The notes: generated from the sequence alone by a model not told the origin. Numbered from the stretch's first letter, positions 8,538-17,474 are shown. The stretch is DNA of 64,000 nt from Enterobacteriaceae bacterium UBA7338 (GCA_002480085.1 DKPJ01000009.1:135169-199168); one strand, 5' to 3'. Translations and numbers: made by a program.

Positions 8538-9713
8538 ATGGCGAAAGGTATGCGGGTTAAGCTTAACTATGAAGTCAGCCGCGATCCGGACACGGGTGCG
8601 GAAGTGATCCGCTTAACGCCTCCCGAAGTCACCTGTCATCGCAACTACTTCTATCAGAAATGCTTCTTCAACGATGGCAGCCACCTGCTTTTCGCCGGTG
8701 AATTTGATGGCCACTGGAACTACTATCTGCTGAACATTGCGAAAGCTGAAGCGGTGCAGCTGACCGAGGGCGCGGGCGATAACACCTTCGGTGGCTTCCT
8801 GTCGCCGGACGATAGCGCCCTTTACTACGTTAAAAACGATCGCACCCTGCGGGAAGTGAACCTGGAGACGCTGGCCGAGCGTGAGGTCTACCGCGTGCCG
8901 GACGAGTGGGTGGGTTACGGCACCTGGGTGGCGAACAGCGACTGCACCAAGCTGGTGGGCATCGAAATTGCCAAAAGCGACTGGACGCCGCTCAACGACT
9001 GGAAAATCTTCCACGACTTCTTCCTGAAGGGTCCCCGCTGTCGCCTGCTGCGCGTTGATTTGCAGACCGGCGAAAGCGCTACCATTCATGAAGAGAAGCT
9101 CTGGCTGGGCCATCCTATCTATCGTCCGTTTGACGACAACACCGTTGCCTTCTGCCATGAAGGTCCGCACGACCTGGTGGATGCCCGTATGTGGCTGGTG
9201 AATGAGGACGGCAGCAACATCCGTAAAGTGAAGACGCATGCCGAGGGTGAAAGCTGCACCCATGAGTTCTGGGTGCCGGACGGCTCAGCGCTGGTCTACG
9301 TCTCCTACATGAAAGGAGAGCAGGGCCGCACCGTCTACCGCTTTGATCCCACTACCGGGGTTAACGAAGCGATCATGGCGATGCCAGCCTGTTCGCATCT
9401 GATGAGCAACTTTGATGGCACTCTGCTGGTGGGCGATGGTTCAGGTTCGCCGGTTGATGTTAACGATGCCGATGGCTACAGCATCGATAACGATCCCTAT
9501 ATCTACGTCTTCGACGTGGCGGAGAAGCGCTACTACCGCGCGGCACGTCATGATACCTCGTGGGCCACGGTGGCAAATAGCCGCCAGGTGACCCATCCGC
9601 ATCCGTCATTTACGCCGGACGACAGCGCGGTGCTGTTTAGCTCTGACAAAGACGGCAAGCCTGCGCTCTATATTGCCCGGCTTCCCGAGCAGCGTGAATG
9701 GCTACAAGCATAA
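8538..9713 (+). CDS. ogl: Oligogalacturonate lyase Ogl (PL22)
   Basis: A cytoplasmic beta-propeller lyase of polysaccharide lyase family 22, about 391 aa. It cleaves di- and oligogalacturonides, saturated or not, to 5-keto-4-deoxyuronate, the KduI substrate. The ATG at 8538 is preferred because it follows AAGGAGATT and starts MAKGMRVKLNYE. Repeated beta-blade motifs such as GGFLSPDDSALYYV and HPSFTPDDSAVLFSSD are visible. The HPIYRPFD and CHEGPHDLVDARMW segments carry histidines typical of the Mn-dependent active site. There is no signal peptide. It is divergent from kduI and shares a 490-bp control region with it. A strong terminator follows the stop. Confidence 0.92.
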   Translation: MAKGMRVKLNYEVSRDPDTGAEVIRLTPPEVTCHRNYFYQKCFFNDGSHLLFAGEFDGHWNYYLLNIAKAEAVQLTEGAGDNTFGGFLSPDDSALYYVKNDRTLREVNLETLAEREVYRVPDEWVGYGTWVANSDCTKLVGIEIAKSDWTPLNDWKIFHDFFLKGPRCRLLRVDLQTGESATIHEEKLWLGHPIYRPFDDNTVAFCHEGPHDLVDARMWLVNEDGSNIRKVKTHAEGESCTHEFWVPDGSALVYVSYMKGEQGRTVYRFDPTTGVNEAIMAMPACSHLMSNFDGTLLVGDGSGSPVDVNDADGYSIDNDPYIYVFDVAEKRYYRAARHDTSWATVANSRQVTHPHPSFTPDDSAVLFSSDKDGKPALYIARLPEQREWLQA

Positions 9714-9732
9714 TTGAGTGTGTTTAGTAACT

Positions 9733-9765
9733 GGCCTTGCCCTCCGTATGGAGGGCCTTTTTTTA
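9733..9765 (+). terminator. Intrinsic terminator of ogl
   Basis: GCCCTCC (9739-9745) pairs with GGAGGGC (9750-9756) around a GTAT loop, followed by CTTTTTTT. Confidence 0.9.
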
Positions 9766-9814
9766 TTTGTGCTATTTCGCCTGAATACTCTATATCCGAC
9801 TCTCATATTATATA

Positions 9815-9846
9815 AAGAAAAAACCCCGGCCAACTGCTCCGGGGTC
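9815..9846 (-). terminator. Intrinsic terminator of kdgM
   Basis: On the minus strand CCCCGG (9844-9839) pairs with CCGGGG (9829-9824), followed by a run of seven T. It lies 20 bp past the kdgM stop, so ogl and kdgM are insulated from each other by back-to-back terminators. Confidence 0.9.
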
Positions 9847-9863
9847 TTCTCATGAGGGTTCGG

Positions 9864-10544
9864 TTAGAAGGTATATGCTACGCCGACACGGAAACGCGTC
9901 TGCCGCTCGTCGGTATTTTTTACGCCGACGTTACCCACTTCGCCATACGGGGACCAGTTTTTATCCCATTTATAAGCAAGCTTGACGTTATATTCGTTAG
10001 AATAGGTTTTGTTATTTTCACGAATAACGTCTTCGGTGCTTTTCGCGTAGACGTAGTTCAGCTCGGTACGCCAGTCGCCCATCGCCCAGCCTACCCACGC
10101 ATCGAATTTATTTACTTTGTTATCAACCACGTCGGAGTCCGGATTACGGGTATACTCGTAGCGGTAGCGACCGGCGATATAGATACCGCTGTCAAAGCTG
10201 TACTGCGCATGCAGATAGGGTTTATAGATAGAGAAAGTGTCTTTACTTTCGATATTAATGCCCGGGTTAAGGGCAAAGTTATCCGTCGCTTTCCAGCGCC
10301 AGTTCAACGATTCTTCGTGGCCGTTGCCGACCAGCTCGGTTAATGGCTGATCGGCGTTATCGCCGCCGGATTTCCATTTTGCTTCGACGCCAAAACCCAG
10401 GCCGTTATCAAAACGGTGAGAGACCGCCACGCGGTCGGCGTTGGTGCCGTTATCAATATATTCGTGACGCAGATCGACAGTCACCGCCTGCGCAGCAAAA
10501 GAGGCACCGATAAGAGACGCAAGGATCAGAGTATTCTTCAACAT
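9864..10544 (-). CDS. kdgM: Oligogalacturonate-specific outer-membrane channel KdgM
   Basis: A small outer-membrane beta-barrel porin, about 226 aa. An upstream in-frame TTG exists, but the ATG at 10544 follows GAGGGTGG and starts a clean signal peptide (MLKNTLILASL ... FAAQA, cleavage near residue 20). The mature protein begins VTVDLRHEYIDNGTNADR, has alternating aromatic beta-strands, and ends with VGVAYTF, the terminal Phe expected of Bam substrates. The KdgM family lets acidic oligogalacturonides cross the outer membrane; TogB then binds them. It is transcribed alone, convergent with ogl. Confidence 0.9.
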   Translation of the reverse strand: MLKNTLILASLIGASFAAQAVTVDLRHEYIDNGTNADRVAVSHRFDNGLGFGVEAKWKSGGDNADQPLTELVGNGHEESLNWRWKATDNFALNPGINIESKDTFSIYKPYLHAQYSFDSGIYIAGRYRYEYTRNPDSDVVDNKVNKFDAWVGWAMGDWRTELNYVYAKSTEDVIRENNKTYSNEYNVKLAYKWDKNWSPYGEVGNVGVKNTDERQTRFRVGVAYTF

Positions 10545-10865
10545 AGCCACCCTCAAAATTAAAATGATGTTCCGTTTTTATGGAATTGCATTTTATTTTT
10601 TAAATAACTTTATTTTAGTGATCCGGATCGTAATTGACTGTTTCAAAAAATTAGGAAAGTGAAGACGTGATGAATATCAACAAAGCCAGGCTTTTTGGGC
10701 TATAAATAACGACGCAGATCACAGCACCTTGTTATTAACTTCATAATTACAAATATTTTATAATACCTAAAAGCATTTAATTTTCATGACATTAGTGGAT
10801 TAGCTAACAAATAGTTACATATGTGATTTTATTATTTTTATATAATACTTTTCTCAAGCATTAAT
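10545..10865 (-). promoter_or_regulatory. kdgM upstream region (AT-rich, about 320 bp)
   Basis: This gene-free stretch holds the kdgM leader and promoter. Near the start codon, AATGATGTTCCGTTTTTA (10563-10580) is a degenerate KdgR-like dyad. At 10642-10647 there is a lone GTTTCA half. GATCACA near 10717 and TGTGA near 10821 are isolated CRP-type halves. No confident -35/-10 pair stands out. Direct repression by KdgR is plausible from the neighbouring genes but less clear here than at kduI and ogl. Confidence 0.4.
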
Positions 10866-10870
10866 TTGGC

Positions 10871-10900
10871 GCAAAAAAAAGCCCGCTGCTTAGCGGGCTT
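10871..10900 (-). terminator. Intrinsic terminator of the metNIQ operon
   Basis: On the minus strand GCCCGC (10898-10893) pairs with GCGGGC (10886-10881) around TAAGCA, followed by TTTTTTTT. It lies 17 bp after the metQ-like gene. Confidence 0.9.
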
Positions 10901-10916
10901 GGTTAGTGCTTTAGGC

Positions 10917-11729
10917 TTAGTTGTTAACTGGGATCACTGCGCCTTTGTACTTGGTACGGATCCACTCCTGAATCTCTTTGGAGTGCAGGACGTTCACCAG
11001 CGCGACGACGTCTTTCATCTTCTCGTCGCCACGGTGTACGGTGATGATGTTGGCATACGGGTTGTTCTCACCGCTCTCTACCGCAATCGGATCTTTCACC
11101 GGATCCAGACCGGCGTCGATAGCGTAGTTGGCGTTGATCACCACCGCATCGCCTTCGTCGTTGTTATACATCTGCGGCAGCAGGGAGCCTTCTACGTTCG
11201 GCAGGAACTCCAGCTTTTTCGGGTTCTCAACGATGTCGCTGATGCGGGCATTCACTTTATTCACGCCCGGCTTCAGCTTGATTACGCCCTCTTTCTCGAA
11301 GATAGAGAGGATACGCCCCTCTTCCGCCACGGCATCACGCATGATCACTTTGCCACCCTGCGGCAGATCCTTCAGCGACTTATATTTCTTAGAGTAGATA
11401 CCGATCGGCTCGATGTGGATCGCGCCTGCGCTGACGAAGTCATAGGTTTTGTCGCCTTCGTGATCTTTCAGCACGCTGTTCAGGTACGGGATGTGCTGGA
11501 AGTAGTTCGCGTCGATGTCGCGGCTAGCCAGGGCGGTGTTCGGCAGGATGTAGTCCTGGAACGGTTTGATCTCCAGATCGATACCCTGTTTTGCGAGGAT
11601 AGGCTTAGCCTGCTCGAGGATCTCCGCGTGCGGCACGTTGGACGCGCCCACGGTCAGGGTATCAGCCCAGGAGGCGAAGCTCAGGGCGCTGAGGGTTGCT
11701 GCGGCAATCAGTGTCAGTGTCTTTTTCAT
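10917..11729 (-). CDS. metQ: MetQ-like substrate-binding protein (not a lipoprotein)
   Basis: An NlpA/MetQ family periplasmic binding protein, about 270 aa, third gene of a metN-metI-metQ operon. Family hallmarks are FQDYILPNTALASRDIDANYFQH and the late VINANYAIDAG segment. The ATG at 11729 begins MKKTLTLIAAATLSALSFASWA|DTLTVG, a signal peptidase I signal. There is no lipobox cysteine, unlike E. coli MetQ and NlpA, so the protein is predicted to be free in the periplasm. The ligand is probably L- or D-methionine or a related sulfur compound. The divergent transsulfuration enzyme supports this, but specificity is not proven. Confidence 0.82.
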   Translation of the reverse strand: MKKTLTLIAAATLSALSFASWADTLTVGASNVPHAEILEQAKPILAKQGIDLEIKPFQDYILPNTALASRDIDANYFQHIPYLNSVLKDHEGDKTYDFVSAGAIHIEPIGIYSKKYKSLKDLPQGGKVIMRDAVAEEGRILSIFEKEGVIKLKPGVNKVNARISDIVENPKKLEFLPNVEGSLLPQMYNNDEGDAVVINANYAIDAGLDPVKDPIAVESGENNPYANIITVHRGDEKMKDVVALVNVLHSKEIQEWIRTKYKGAVIPVNN

Positions 11730-11757
11730 GATGTTGGTTCCCAAGTTGTTGTTGTGT

Positions 11758-12426
11758 TTAGCGTTTATCTAACAGTGAGGTAATCACGTCGCCGCAGAAC
11801 TGGATGATGAAGACGATGATCAGAATGGTCACCGTCGCCACCAGCGTGACGTCGTTGTGGTTACGCTGGAATCCTTCCAGATAAGCAAGATTTCCTAAAC
11901 CGCCCGCGCCGATCACACCGGCCATCGCGCTGTAGCTCACCAGAGCGATCAGCGTAACGGTGATGCCTGACACTAACGCAGGCGACGATTCAGGCAACAG
12001 CACCCGAAACACGAGCGTACTGAGGCGCGCACCCATAGAGCGCGTGGCTTCAATGACGCCTTTATCTACTTCACGCAGCGCAATCTCTACCAGACGGGCG
12101 TAGAACGGCGCGGCACCGACAATCAGCGCCGGCAGCGCGGCGTTGGCTCCCAAGATGGTGCCGACAAGGGTCTTGGTGAAGGGGATCAGCAGCACGATCA
12201 GAATGATGAACGGGATCGAACGGAACACGTTCACCACAATAGAGATCGCGCTGTAGAGCGGCTTGTTCTGGAACAGCCCGCCCTTCGCGGTTAAAAACAG
12301 CGCCAGCCCGAGCAGGATCCCCAGTACAAAGGTAGCTACGCCGGAGAGCGCCGTCATGTAGAGTGTCTCCTGCGTGGCGGACCAGAGCTGGTCCAGACGC
12401 AGATGCGGGAATAAATTCTCAACCAT
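11758..12426 (-). CDS. metI: MetI-like ABC transporter permease
   Basis: A 222-aa membrane permease of the methionine uptake (MUT) family with five or six helices. The cytoplasmic EAA-type loop (EIALREVDKGVIEATRSMGA) is in the middle, and the conserved AMAGVIGAGGLG segment is near the C-terminus. Its ATG lies inside the end of metN (8-nt overlap, 12419-12426), which implies translational coupling. metQ follows after 28 bp. It would form a homodimeric channel driven by the MetN-like ATPase. Confidence 0.87.
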   Translation of the reverse strand: MVENLFPHLRLDQLWSATQETLYMTALSGVATFVLGILLGLALFLTAKGGLFQNKPLYSAISIVVNVFRSIPFIILIVLLIPFTKTLVGTILGANAALPALIVGAAPFYARLVEIALREVDKGVIEATRSMGARLSTLVFRVLLPESSPALVSGITVTLIALVSYSAMAGVIGAGGLGNLAYLEGFQRNHNDVTLVATVTILIIVFIIQFCGDVITSLLDKR

Positions 12427-13441
12427 GTTTAATCACCTCGCCGTCAATATCGCTTTTCTGCAGATCTGCGAGGATATTGCCTAGTTGTTCCTGGGTTGCC
12501 ACCACGTGCACCCAAAGTTGTCCAAAAACGCCGTGCGCCGTCTGGGTCATTTTGCCGTGCAGAATATTGAACGGCAGGCCGTAGCGCAGGGTCAGTTCGC
12601 CCACGATCGGCTTATGCGTGCTGTGGCCGGTAAAGGTCAGCTTAATGACGCTGCCGTCCAGATCGTTAGCCAGCTCGGGATTAAAGGTCTCCTCTTCCGC
12701 ATACTGGCTCACCTGACGCACAAACTGGCGGGTGATCGGCTGCTGCGGACGGGTAAAGACATCCAGTACGTCACCCTCTTCCACCACTTTACCGTTCTCC
12801 ATCACCGCCACGCGGTCGCAAATCTTGCGCACCACGTGCATCTCATGGGTGATCAGCACGATGGTCAGCTTGAAGCGGCGGTTGATATCCAGCAGCAGAT
12901 CGAGGATCTGATCGGTGGTCTGCGGATCCAGCGCCGAGGTCGCCTCGTCGCACAGCAGCACGTCCGGGCTGTTCGCCAGCGCACGGGCGATGCCCACACG
13001 CTGCTTCTGGCCGCCGCTCAGCTGGGACGGGTAGGCGTGTTCGCGTCCGGTCAGACCGACCAGTTCAACCAGCTCCGCCACCCGGGCGGTGATTTTTGCT
13101 TTCGGCACGCCCGCGATCTGCATCGAGAAGGCGATGTTTTCATTTACCGTACGCGACCAGAGCAGGTTAAAGTGCTGGAAGACCATGCTGATCTTCAGCC
13201 GCGCCTGGCGCAGGCTCTCACCGCGCGCGGCGGAGATATCCTGACCGTTGATGGTCACGCTACCCTCGGTGGGCTTCTCCAGACCATTGAGCAGGCGGAT
13301 CAGGGTACTTTTCCCCGCGCCGCTGTAGCCGATGATGCCGTATATTTGTCCCTGCTCAACCGTCAAGTTCACATTATCCACGGCGGTAATAGGTACCTTT
13401 CCGTGGTCAAAAATCTTAGAGATATTCCTCAGGACGATCAT
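12419..13441 (-). CDS. metN: MetN-like ABC transporter ATPase with NIL domain
   Basis: A 340-aa ATPase, first gene of the operon. It shows Walker [10 protein letters not shown] (about residues 38-46), Q-loop [12 protein letters not shown], signature [15 protein letters not shown], Walker [14 protein letters not shown] and switch THEMHVV. The C-terminal ~95 residues resemble the NIL domain that binds methionine and inhibits transport in E. coli MetN. The gene is divergent from the fused CBS/CGL gene across a 410-bp region. E. coli K-12 has its metNIQ elsewhere, so this may be a second system, but other loci cannot be checked here. Confidence 0.87.
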   Translation of the reverse strand: MIVLRNISKIFDHGKVPITAVDNVNLTVEQGQIYGIIGYSGAGKSTLIRLLNGLEKPTEGSVTINGQDISAARGESLRQARLKISMVFQHFNLLWSRTVNENIAFSMQIAGVPKAKITARVAELVELVGLTGREHAYPSQLSGGQKQRVGIARALANSPDVLLCDEATSALDPQTTDQILDLLLDINRRFKLTIVLITHEMHVVRKICDRVAVMENGKVVEEGDVLDVFTRPQQPITRQFVRQVSQYAEEETFNPELANDLDGSVIKLTFTGHSTHKPIVGELTLRYGLPFNILHGKMTQTAHGVFGQLWVHVVATQEQLGNILADLQKSDIDGEVIKHG

Positions 13442-13851
13442 TTCGTTGGTGTATCCGTTATGGCGGTTTAGCAGTATGGATGTCTGAATGATGATAAACA
13501 GGCGTTATTATCTTTGAAATAACAAAAAATGAATAAGATATAACGTGCAGATCTAAGCGGCTCATACCGTGACCTGGCGTCTATAGGATTAATTCAGCAA
13601 CCGTTATCGAAAAAGCACATAAGATTAGCACTGGTTTACGGTCTACGATAGCAGAGGTAGACGCTAAGTGTTTGTTTTATAGGCCGGATAAGCGCAGCGC
13701 CATCCGGCGTTACATCCAGATGGCTTTCCATCCTGACGGCTAAACAGCACAGATATGCCATTTCGTTCTATTTAGCAGAGAATCATTCTTTAAAACCTGT
13801 TTTTTGCCGCCCTATCCTCCTGCTATCGCATCGCATAACAGGTGACAAAAC
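13442..13851. promoter_or_regulatory. Divergent control region between metN-like operon and CBS/CGL fusion
   Basis: This 410-bp region holds several candidate signals. At 13470-13485 two adjacent octamers (AGCAGTAT, GGATGTCT) resemble a weak met box (5/8 and 6/8 to AGACGTCT). An exact dyad GTCTAC-N10-GTAGAC spans 13641-13662. A REP unit lies at 13679-13713. Before the fusion gene, AGGTGA is the likely ribosome site. No promoter hexamers are assigned with confidence. Control by sulfur status is inferred from the gene content only. Confidence 0.4.
13679..13713. repeat. REP element
   Basis: GCCGGATAAGCGCAGCGCCATCCGGC is a single REP palindrome. It is unusual in lying between divergent genes rather than after a gene 3' end. 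Confidence 0.8.
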
Positions 13852-15990
13852 ATGTCCGTATTCCACTCCATTACCGACCTTATTGGTCAGACGCCGATCC
13901 TCCAGCTACACAAACTGGATACCGGTCCGTGCGAGCTTTTTCTCAAGCTGGAGAATCAGAATCCCGGCGGCTCGATAAAGGACCGGGTGGCGCTATCAAT
14001 GATCAACGAGGCCGAGCGCCAGGGCCTGCTGACTCCCGGCGGTACTGTTATTGAAGCCACCGCAGGCAATACCGGACTCGGGCTGGCGCTGATTGCCGCC
14101 CAGAAGGGCTATAAGCTGGTGCTGGTGGTACCGGATAAGATGAGCCAGGAGAAGATCTATCATCTACGCGCGCTGGGCGTAGAAGTGCGGCTGACCCGCT
14201 CCGACGTGACTAAAGGCCACCCGGAGTACTATCAGGACTACGCCCGTCGCCTGGCGGAGGAGACGCCGGGGGCCTACTATATCGATCAGTTCTCCAATCC
14301 GGCTAACCCGCTGGCGCACGCCTCGGGCACCGCGCCAGAGCTGTTCGACCAGCTTGCAGGCAGAATTGATGCCGTGGTGGTAGGCGTTGGCTCCGGTGGT
14401 ACGCTGGGTGGCCTCCAGGCGTGGTTTGCCAAACACTCGCCGCATACCGAGTTTGTGCTGGCCGATCCCGTCGGCTCGATTCTGGCGGATCAGGTTGAGA
14501 CCGGGCAGCACGGCAAGGCGGGCTGCTGGCGAGTTGAGGGGATTGGAGAAGACTTTATCCCTCCGCTCGCCCATCTGGAGAACGTCCGCCAGGCATACCG
14601 GGTAACGGATGCGGAGGCGTTTGCCACTGCCCGCCAGCTCTTACAGACCGAAGGCGTGCTGGCTGGCTCATCTACCGGCACGCTGCTGGCCGCTGCCCTG
14701 CGCTACTGCCAGGCCCAGACGACGTCGAAGCGGGTGGTGACCTTCGCCTGCGACAGCGGCAACAAGTACCTCTCCCGCATGTTTAACGACGACTGGCTGC
14801 AACAGCAAGGGTTGCAGGATGATGGCCAGCCCGCGCCCGCTGCGCCTGCTAATGCCCTGGCGACCCTCAGCGTGCACAGCGGAACGTTTAACGATCAGCA
14901 CGGGGCGGTGATGCCGCCTATCTATGCTACCTCGACCTTTGCCCAGCCTGCGCCGGGCCAGCACACCGGCTACGAATACTCCCGCAGCGGCAACCCGACG
15001 CGCCATGCTCTGGAGAGCGCCATCGCTGAGCTGGAGAGCGGCACGCGAGGCTACGCCTTCGCCTCCGGCCTGGCGGCGATCTCTACCGTGCTGGAGCTGC
15101 TGGATAAAGATAGCCATATCGTCGCCATCGACGACGTCTACGGTGGCACCTACCGGCTGATCGAGAACGTGCGCCGCCGCAGCACCGGTCTACAGGTGAG
15201 CTGGGTGAAGCCGGACGATCTCGCCGGTCTGGAGGCCGCCATCCGCCCGGATACGCGGATGATCTGGGTGGAGACGCCCACTAATCCCCTGCTGAAGCTG
15301 GCGGACCTGGCGGCTATCGCCGGGATCGCCCGCCGTCACAACGTCATTAGCGTGGCGGATAACACCTTCGCCTCGCCGCTGATCCACCGTCCGCTGACGC
15401 TGGGCTTTGATATCGTGGTGCACTCCGCTACCAAATACCTCAACGGCCACTCCGACGTGGTAGCCGGGCTGGCGGTGGTGGGCGATCGCCCGGAGCTTGC
15501 TGAGAAGCTGGGCTACCTGCAAAACGCGGTAGGCGGCGTGCTCGATCCGTTCAGCAGCTTCCTGACCCTGCGCGGCATTCGCACCCTCGCCCTGCGCATC
15601 GAGCGCCACAGCAGCAACGCCCTGGCGCTGGCCCGCTGGCTTGAGCAGCAGCCGCAGGTGGAGAAAGTGTGGTTCCCGTGGCTGACGTCGCATCCGCAGT
15701 ATGCCCTCGCGCGCCAGCAGATGGCCCTGCCCGGAGGCATGATCTCGGTGGTGATTAAAGGCGACGACCAGCGCGCGGCAGAGGTGATTAGCAAACTGAA
15801 GCTGTTTACCCTCGCCGAGAGCCTCGGCGGCGTCGAGAGCCTGGTGAGCCAGCCGTTCAGCATGACCCACGCCTCGATCCCGCTGGCGCAGCGCCTGGCG
15901 AACGGCATTACGCCGCAGCTGATCCGCCTGTCGGTGGGCATTGAGGATGAACAGGATCTGCTCGCGGATCTGCAGCAGGCTCTGGCCTGA
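13852..15990 (+). CDS. Fused cystathionine beta-synthase / cystathionine gamma-lyase
   Basis: A 712-aa two-enzyme fusion. Residues ~1-318 are a fold-type II PLP enzyme of the cysteine synthase/CBS family, with PLP lysine K43 in GGSIKDR, TAGNTG near 68, [10 protein letters not shown] near 175 and AGSSTG near 265. An Ala/Pro-rich linker (~320-337) joins it to a Cys/Met-metabolism PLP enzyme (fold type I, ~340-712). That half has [17 protein letters not shown] and PLP lysine K528 in [11 protein letters not shown]. Together they could convert homocysteine and serine to cystathionine and then cysteine, the reverse transsulfuration route. The N half lacks the haem and CBS domains of eukaryotic CBS. 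An O-acetylserine sulfhydrylase plus MetB-like reading remains possible. It is divergent from metNIQ. Confidence 0.85.
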   Translation: MSVFHSITDLIGQTPILQLHKLDTGPCELFLKLENQNPGGSIKDRVALSMINEAERQGLLTPGGTVIEATAGNTGLGLALIAAQKGYKLVLVVPDKMSQEKIYHLRALGVEVRLTRSDVTKGHPEYYQDYARRLAEETPGAYYIDQFSNPANPLAHASGTAPELFDQLAGRIDAVVVGVGSGGTLGGLQAWFAKHSPHTEFVLADPVGSILADQVETGQHGKAGCWRVEGIGEDFIPPLAHLENVRQAYRVTDAEAFATARQLLQTEGVLAGSSTGTLLAAALRYCQAQTTSKRVVTFACDSGNKYLSRMFNDDWLQQQGLQDDGQPAPAAPANALATLSVHSGTFNDQHGAVMPPIYATSTFAQPAPGQHTGYEYSRSGNPTRHALESAIAELESGTRGYAFASGLAAISTVLELLDKDSHIVAIDDVYGGTYRLIENVRRRSTGLQVSWVKPDDLAGLEAAIRPDTRMIWVETPTNPLLKLADLAAIAGIARRHNVISVADNTFASPLIHRPLTLGFDIVVHSATKYLNGHSDVVAGLAVVGDRPELAEKLGYLQNAVGGVLDPFSSFLTLRGIRTLALRIERHSSNALALARWLEQQPQVEKVWFPWLTSHPQYALARQQMALPGGMISVVIKGDDQRAAEVISKLKLFTLAESLGGVESLVSQPFSMTHASIPLAQRLANGITPQLIRLSVGIEDEQDLLADLQQALA

Positions 15991-16013
15991 TACCGGCGCG
16001 CGCCGCCAGCGAT

Positions 16014-16063
16014 TGCGACTATGCTTAGAGGCTAAGGGTTTGATTAAGCCAGTCTGAGTCGCA
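16014..16063 (+). other. Nested hairpin in the crtZ leader
   Basis: TGCGACT (16014-16020) can pair with AGTCGCA (16057-16063). Inside it, CTTAG and CTAAG (16024-16036) form a second hairpin. The structure ends just before the AGGAG that serves crtZ, so folding could affect crtZ translation or end upstream transcripts. No T-run follows it. Confidence 0.4.
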
Positions 16064-16078
16064 GGAGCGCGCACCGCT

Positions 16079-16609
16079 ATGCTAGTAAATAGTCTGATCG
16101 TCATCTTAAGCGTCATTGCGATGGAGGGCATCGCCGCCTTTACCCACCGCTACATTATGCACGGCTGGGGATGGCGCTGGCATGAGTCACACCACACCCC
16201 GCGCAAGGGGGTGTTTGAGCTAAACGATCTCTTTGCGGTGATCTTCGCCGGGGTCGCTATCGCGCTGATCGCCGCAGGCACGGCGGGGATCTGGCCCTTA
16301 CAGTGGATTGGCTGCGGCATGACGGTCTACGGCCTGCTCTACTTCCTGGTGCACGACGGACTGGTGCACCAGCGCTGGCCTTTCCACTGGATCCCACGCC
16401 GGGGCTACCTGAAGCGGCTCTACGTTGCCCACCGCCTGCACCATGCGGTGCGCGGCCGGGAGGGCTGCGTCTCCTTCGGCTTTATTTACGCCCGCAAGCC
16501 TGCCGACCTGCAGGCGATCCTGCGCAAGCGTCATGGCCGCCCGCCTAAACGGGACGCTGCCAAAGACCAGCCGGACGCGGCGTCACCCTCGTCGTCTTCG
16601 CACGAATAA
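16079..16609 (+). CDS. crtZ: Beta-carotene 3-hydroxylase CrtZ
   Basis: A membrane di-iron hydroxylase, 176 aa, that converts beta-carotene via beta-cryptoxanthin to zeaxanthin. Its histidine motifs are HRYIMHGWGWRWHESHH near residue 23, HDGLVHQRWPFHW near 92, and HRLHHA near 118, set among four hydrophobic segments. The hydrophilic C-terminal tail ends in a serine run. It is transcribed toward crtB, and the two coding regions overlap by 65 bp at their 3' ends, an arrangement also seen in Pantoea crt clusters. AGGAG lies about 12 nt upstream of the ATG, so a slightly later start cannot be excluded. Confidence 0.93.
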   Translation: MLVNSLIVILSVIAMEGIAAFTHRYIMHGWGWRWHESHHTPRKGVFELNDLFAVIFAGVAIALIAAGTAGIWPLQWIGCGMTVYGLLYFLVHDGLVHQRWPFHWIPRRGYLKRLYVAHRLHHAVRGREGCVSFGFIYARKPADLQAILRKRHGRPPKRDAAKDQPDAASPSSSSHE

Positions 16610-17474
16610 CCTGGCCCGGCGCCGCCATCAGCATGGCGATTTTTTCACCTTTGCTGGTGTGCTGACGGCGATCCCAGGCGCTCCCTCCCGCCGCTTTTAC
16701 CTTAATACCGATCTCCCGGTAGACGCTGCGGGCGGTGGCGATCGCCCATGCGCAGCGGGGCGGCAGGTCATGCAGCCCGGCCTGCGAGGAGATGTAGTAC
16801 GGCTCGGCGGCGTCAATTAAACGCTCCGCCACCCGCGCCAGCGCCGCCCGGTTCTCCCGTGCGGCATAGTTCTCCTCCGTCAGCCCGGCATCGTGCAGCC
16901 ACTCGGCGGGCAGGTAGCAGCGGTCGATGGCCGCATCGTCAATAATATCCCGGGCGATGTTCGTCAGCTGAAACGCCAGCCCCAGATCGCAGGCGCGATC
17001 CAGCACCCGCTCATCCCGCACGCCCATCACCCTCGCCATCATCAGGCCCACCACGCCCGCCACGTGATAGCAGTAGCGCAGCGTATCCTCAAAGGTGACA
17101 TAGCGGGTCTGGGCCACGTCCATCGCAAAGCCGTCGAGGTGATCGAGCGCCATGCGGGGCGTAATGCCGTGGGTCAGCGCCACCTCCTGAAAGGCGGCAA
17201 AGGCGGGATCCTGCATCTCGGCCCCTTCAAATGCCGCCAGGGTCAGCTTGCGCAGCCGGGCCAGGCGCTGGATCGCCTCCTCTTCTGCTGTGGCCTCGCT
17301 GGCAAAACCGTGGGACTGGTCATCGATAACGTCATCGCAGTGGCGGCACCAGGTATAGAGCATCAGCACGCTGCGTCGGGTGGCGGGATCGAACAGCTTC
17401 GCGGCGGTGGCAAAGCTCTTCGAGCCGTTAGCCATGGTCTGCGTGGCGTGATCAAGCAGTAGCGGTTGGCTCAT
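16545..17474 (-). CDS. crtB: 15-cis-phytoene synthase CrtB
   Basis: A 309-aa squalene/phytoene synthase that condenses two geranylgeranyl diphosphates to phytoene. The first aspartate-rich motif is DDVIDD near residue 47, and the second is the NIARDIIDDA segment near 172, with RCYLPAEWL following. It is the last gene of the crtE-idi-X-Y-I-B transcription unit, starting in a 4-nt ATGA overlap with crtI. Its 3' end overlaps the end of the convergent crtZ. It is soluble or peripheral at the inner membrane. Confidence 0.95.
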   Translation of the reverse strand: MSQPLLLDHATQTMANGSKSFATAAKLFDPATRRSVLMLYTWCRHCDDVIDDQSHGFASEATAEEEAIQRLARLRKLTLAAFEGAEMQDPAFAAFQEVALTHGITPRMALDHLDGFAMDVAQTRYVTFEDTLRYCYHVAGVVGLMMARVMGVRDERVLDRACDLGLAFQLTNIARDIIDDAAIDRCYLPAEWLHDAGLTEENYAARENRAALARVAERLIDAAEPYYISSQAGLHDLPPRCAWAIATARSVYREIGIKVKAAGGSAWDRRQHTSKGEKIAMLMAAPGQVIRAKTTRVTPRPAGLWQRPV

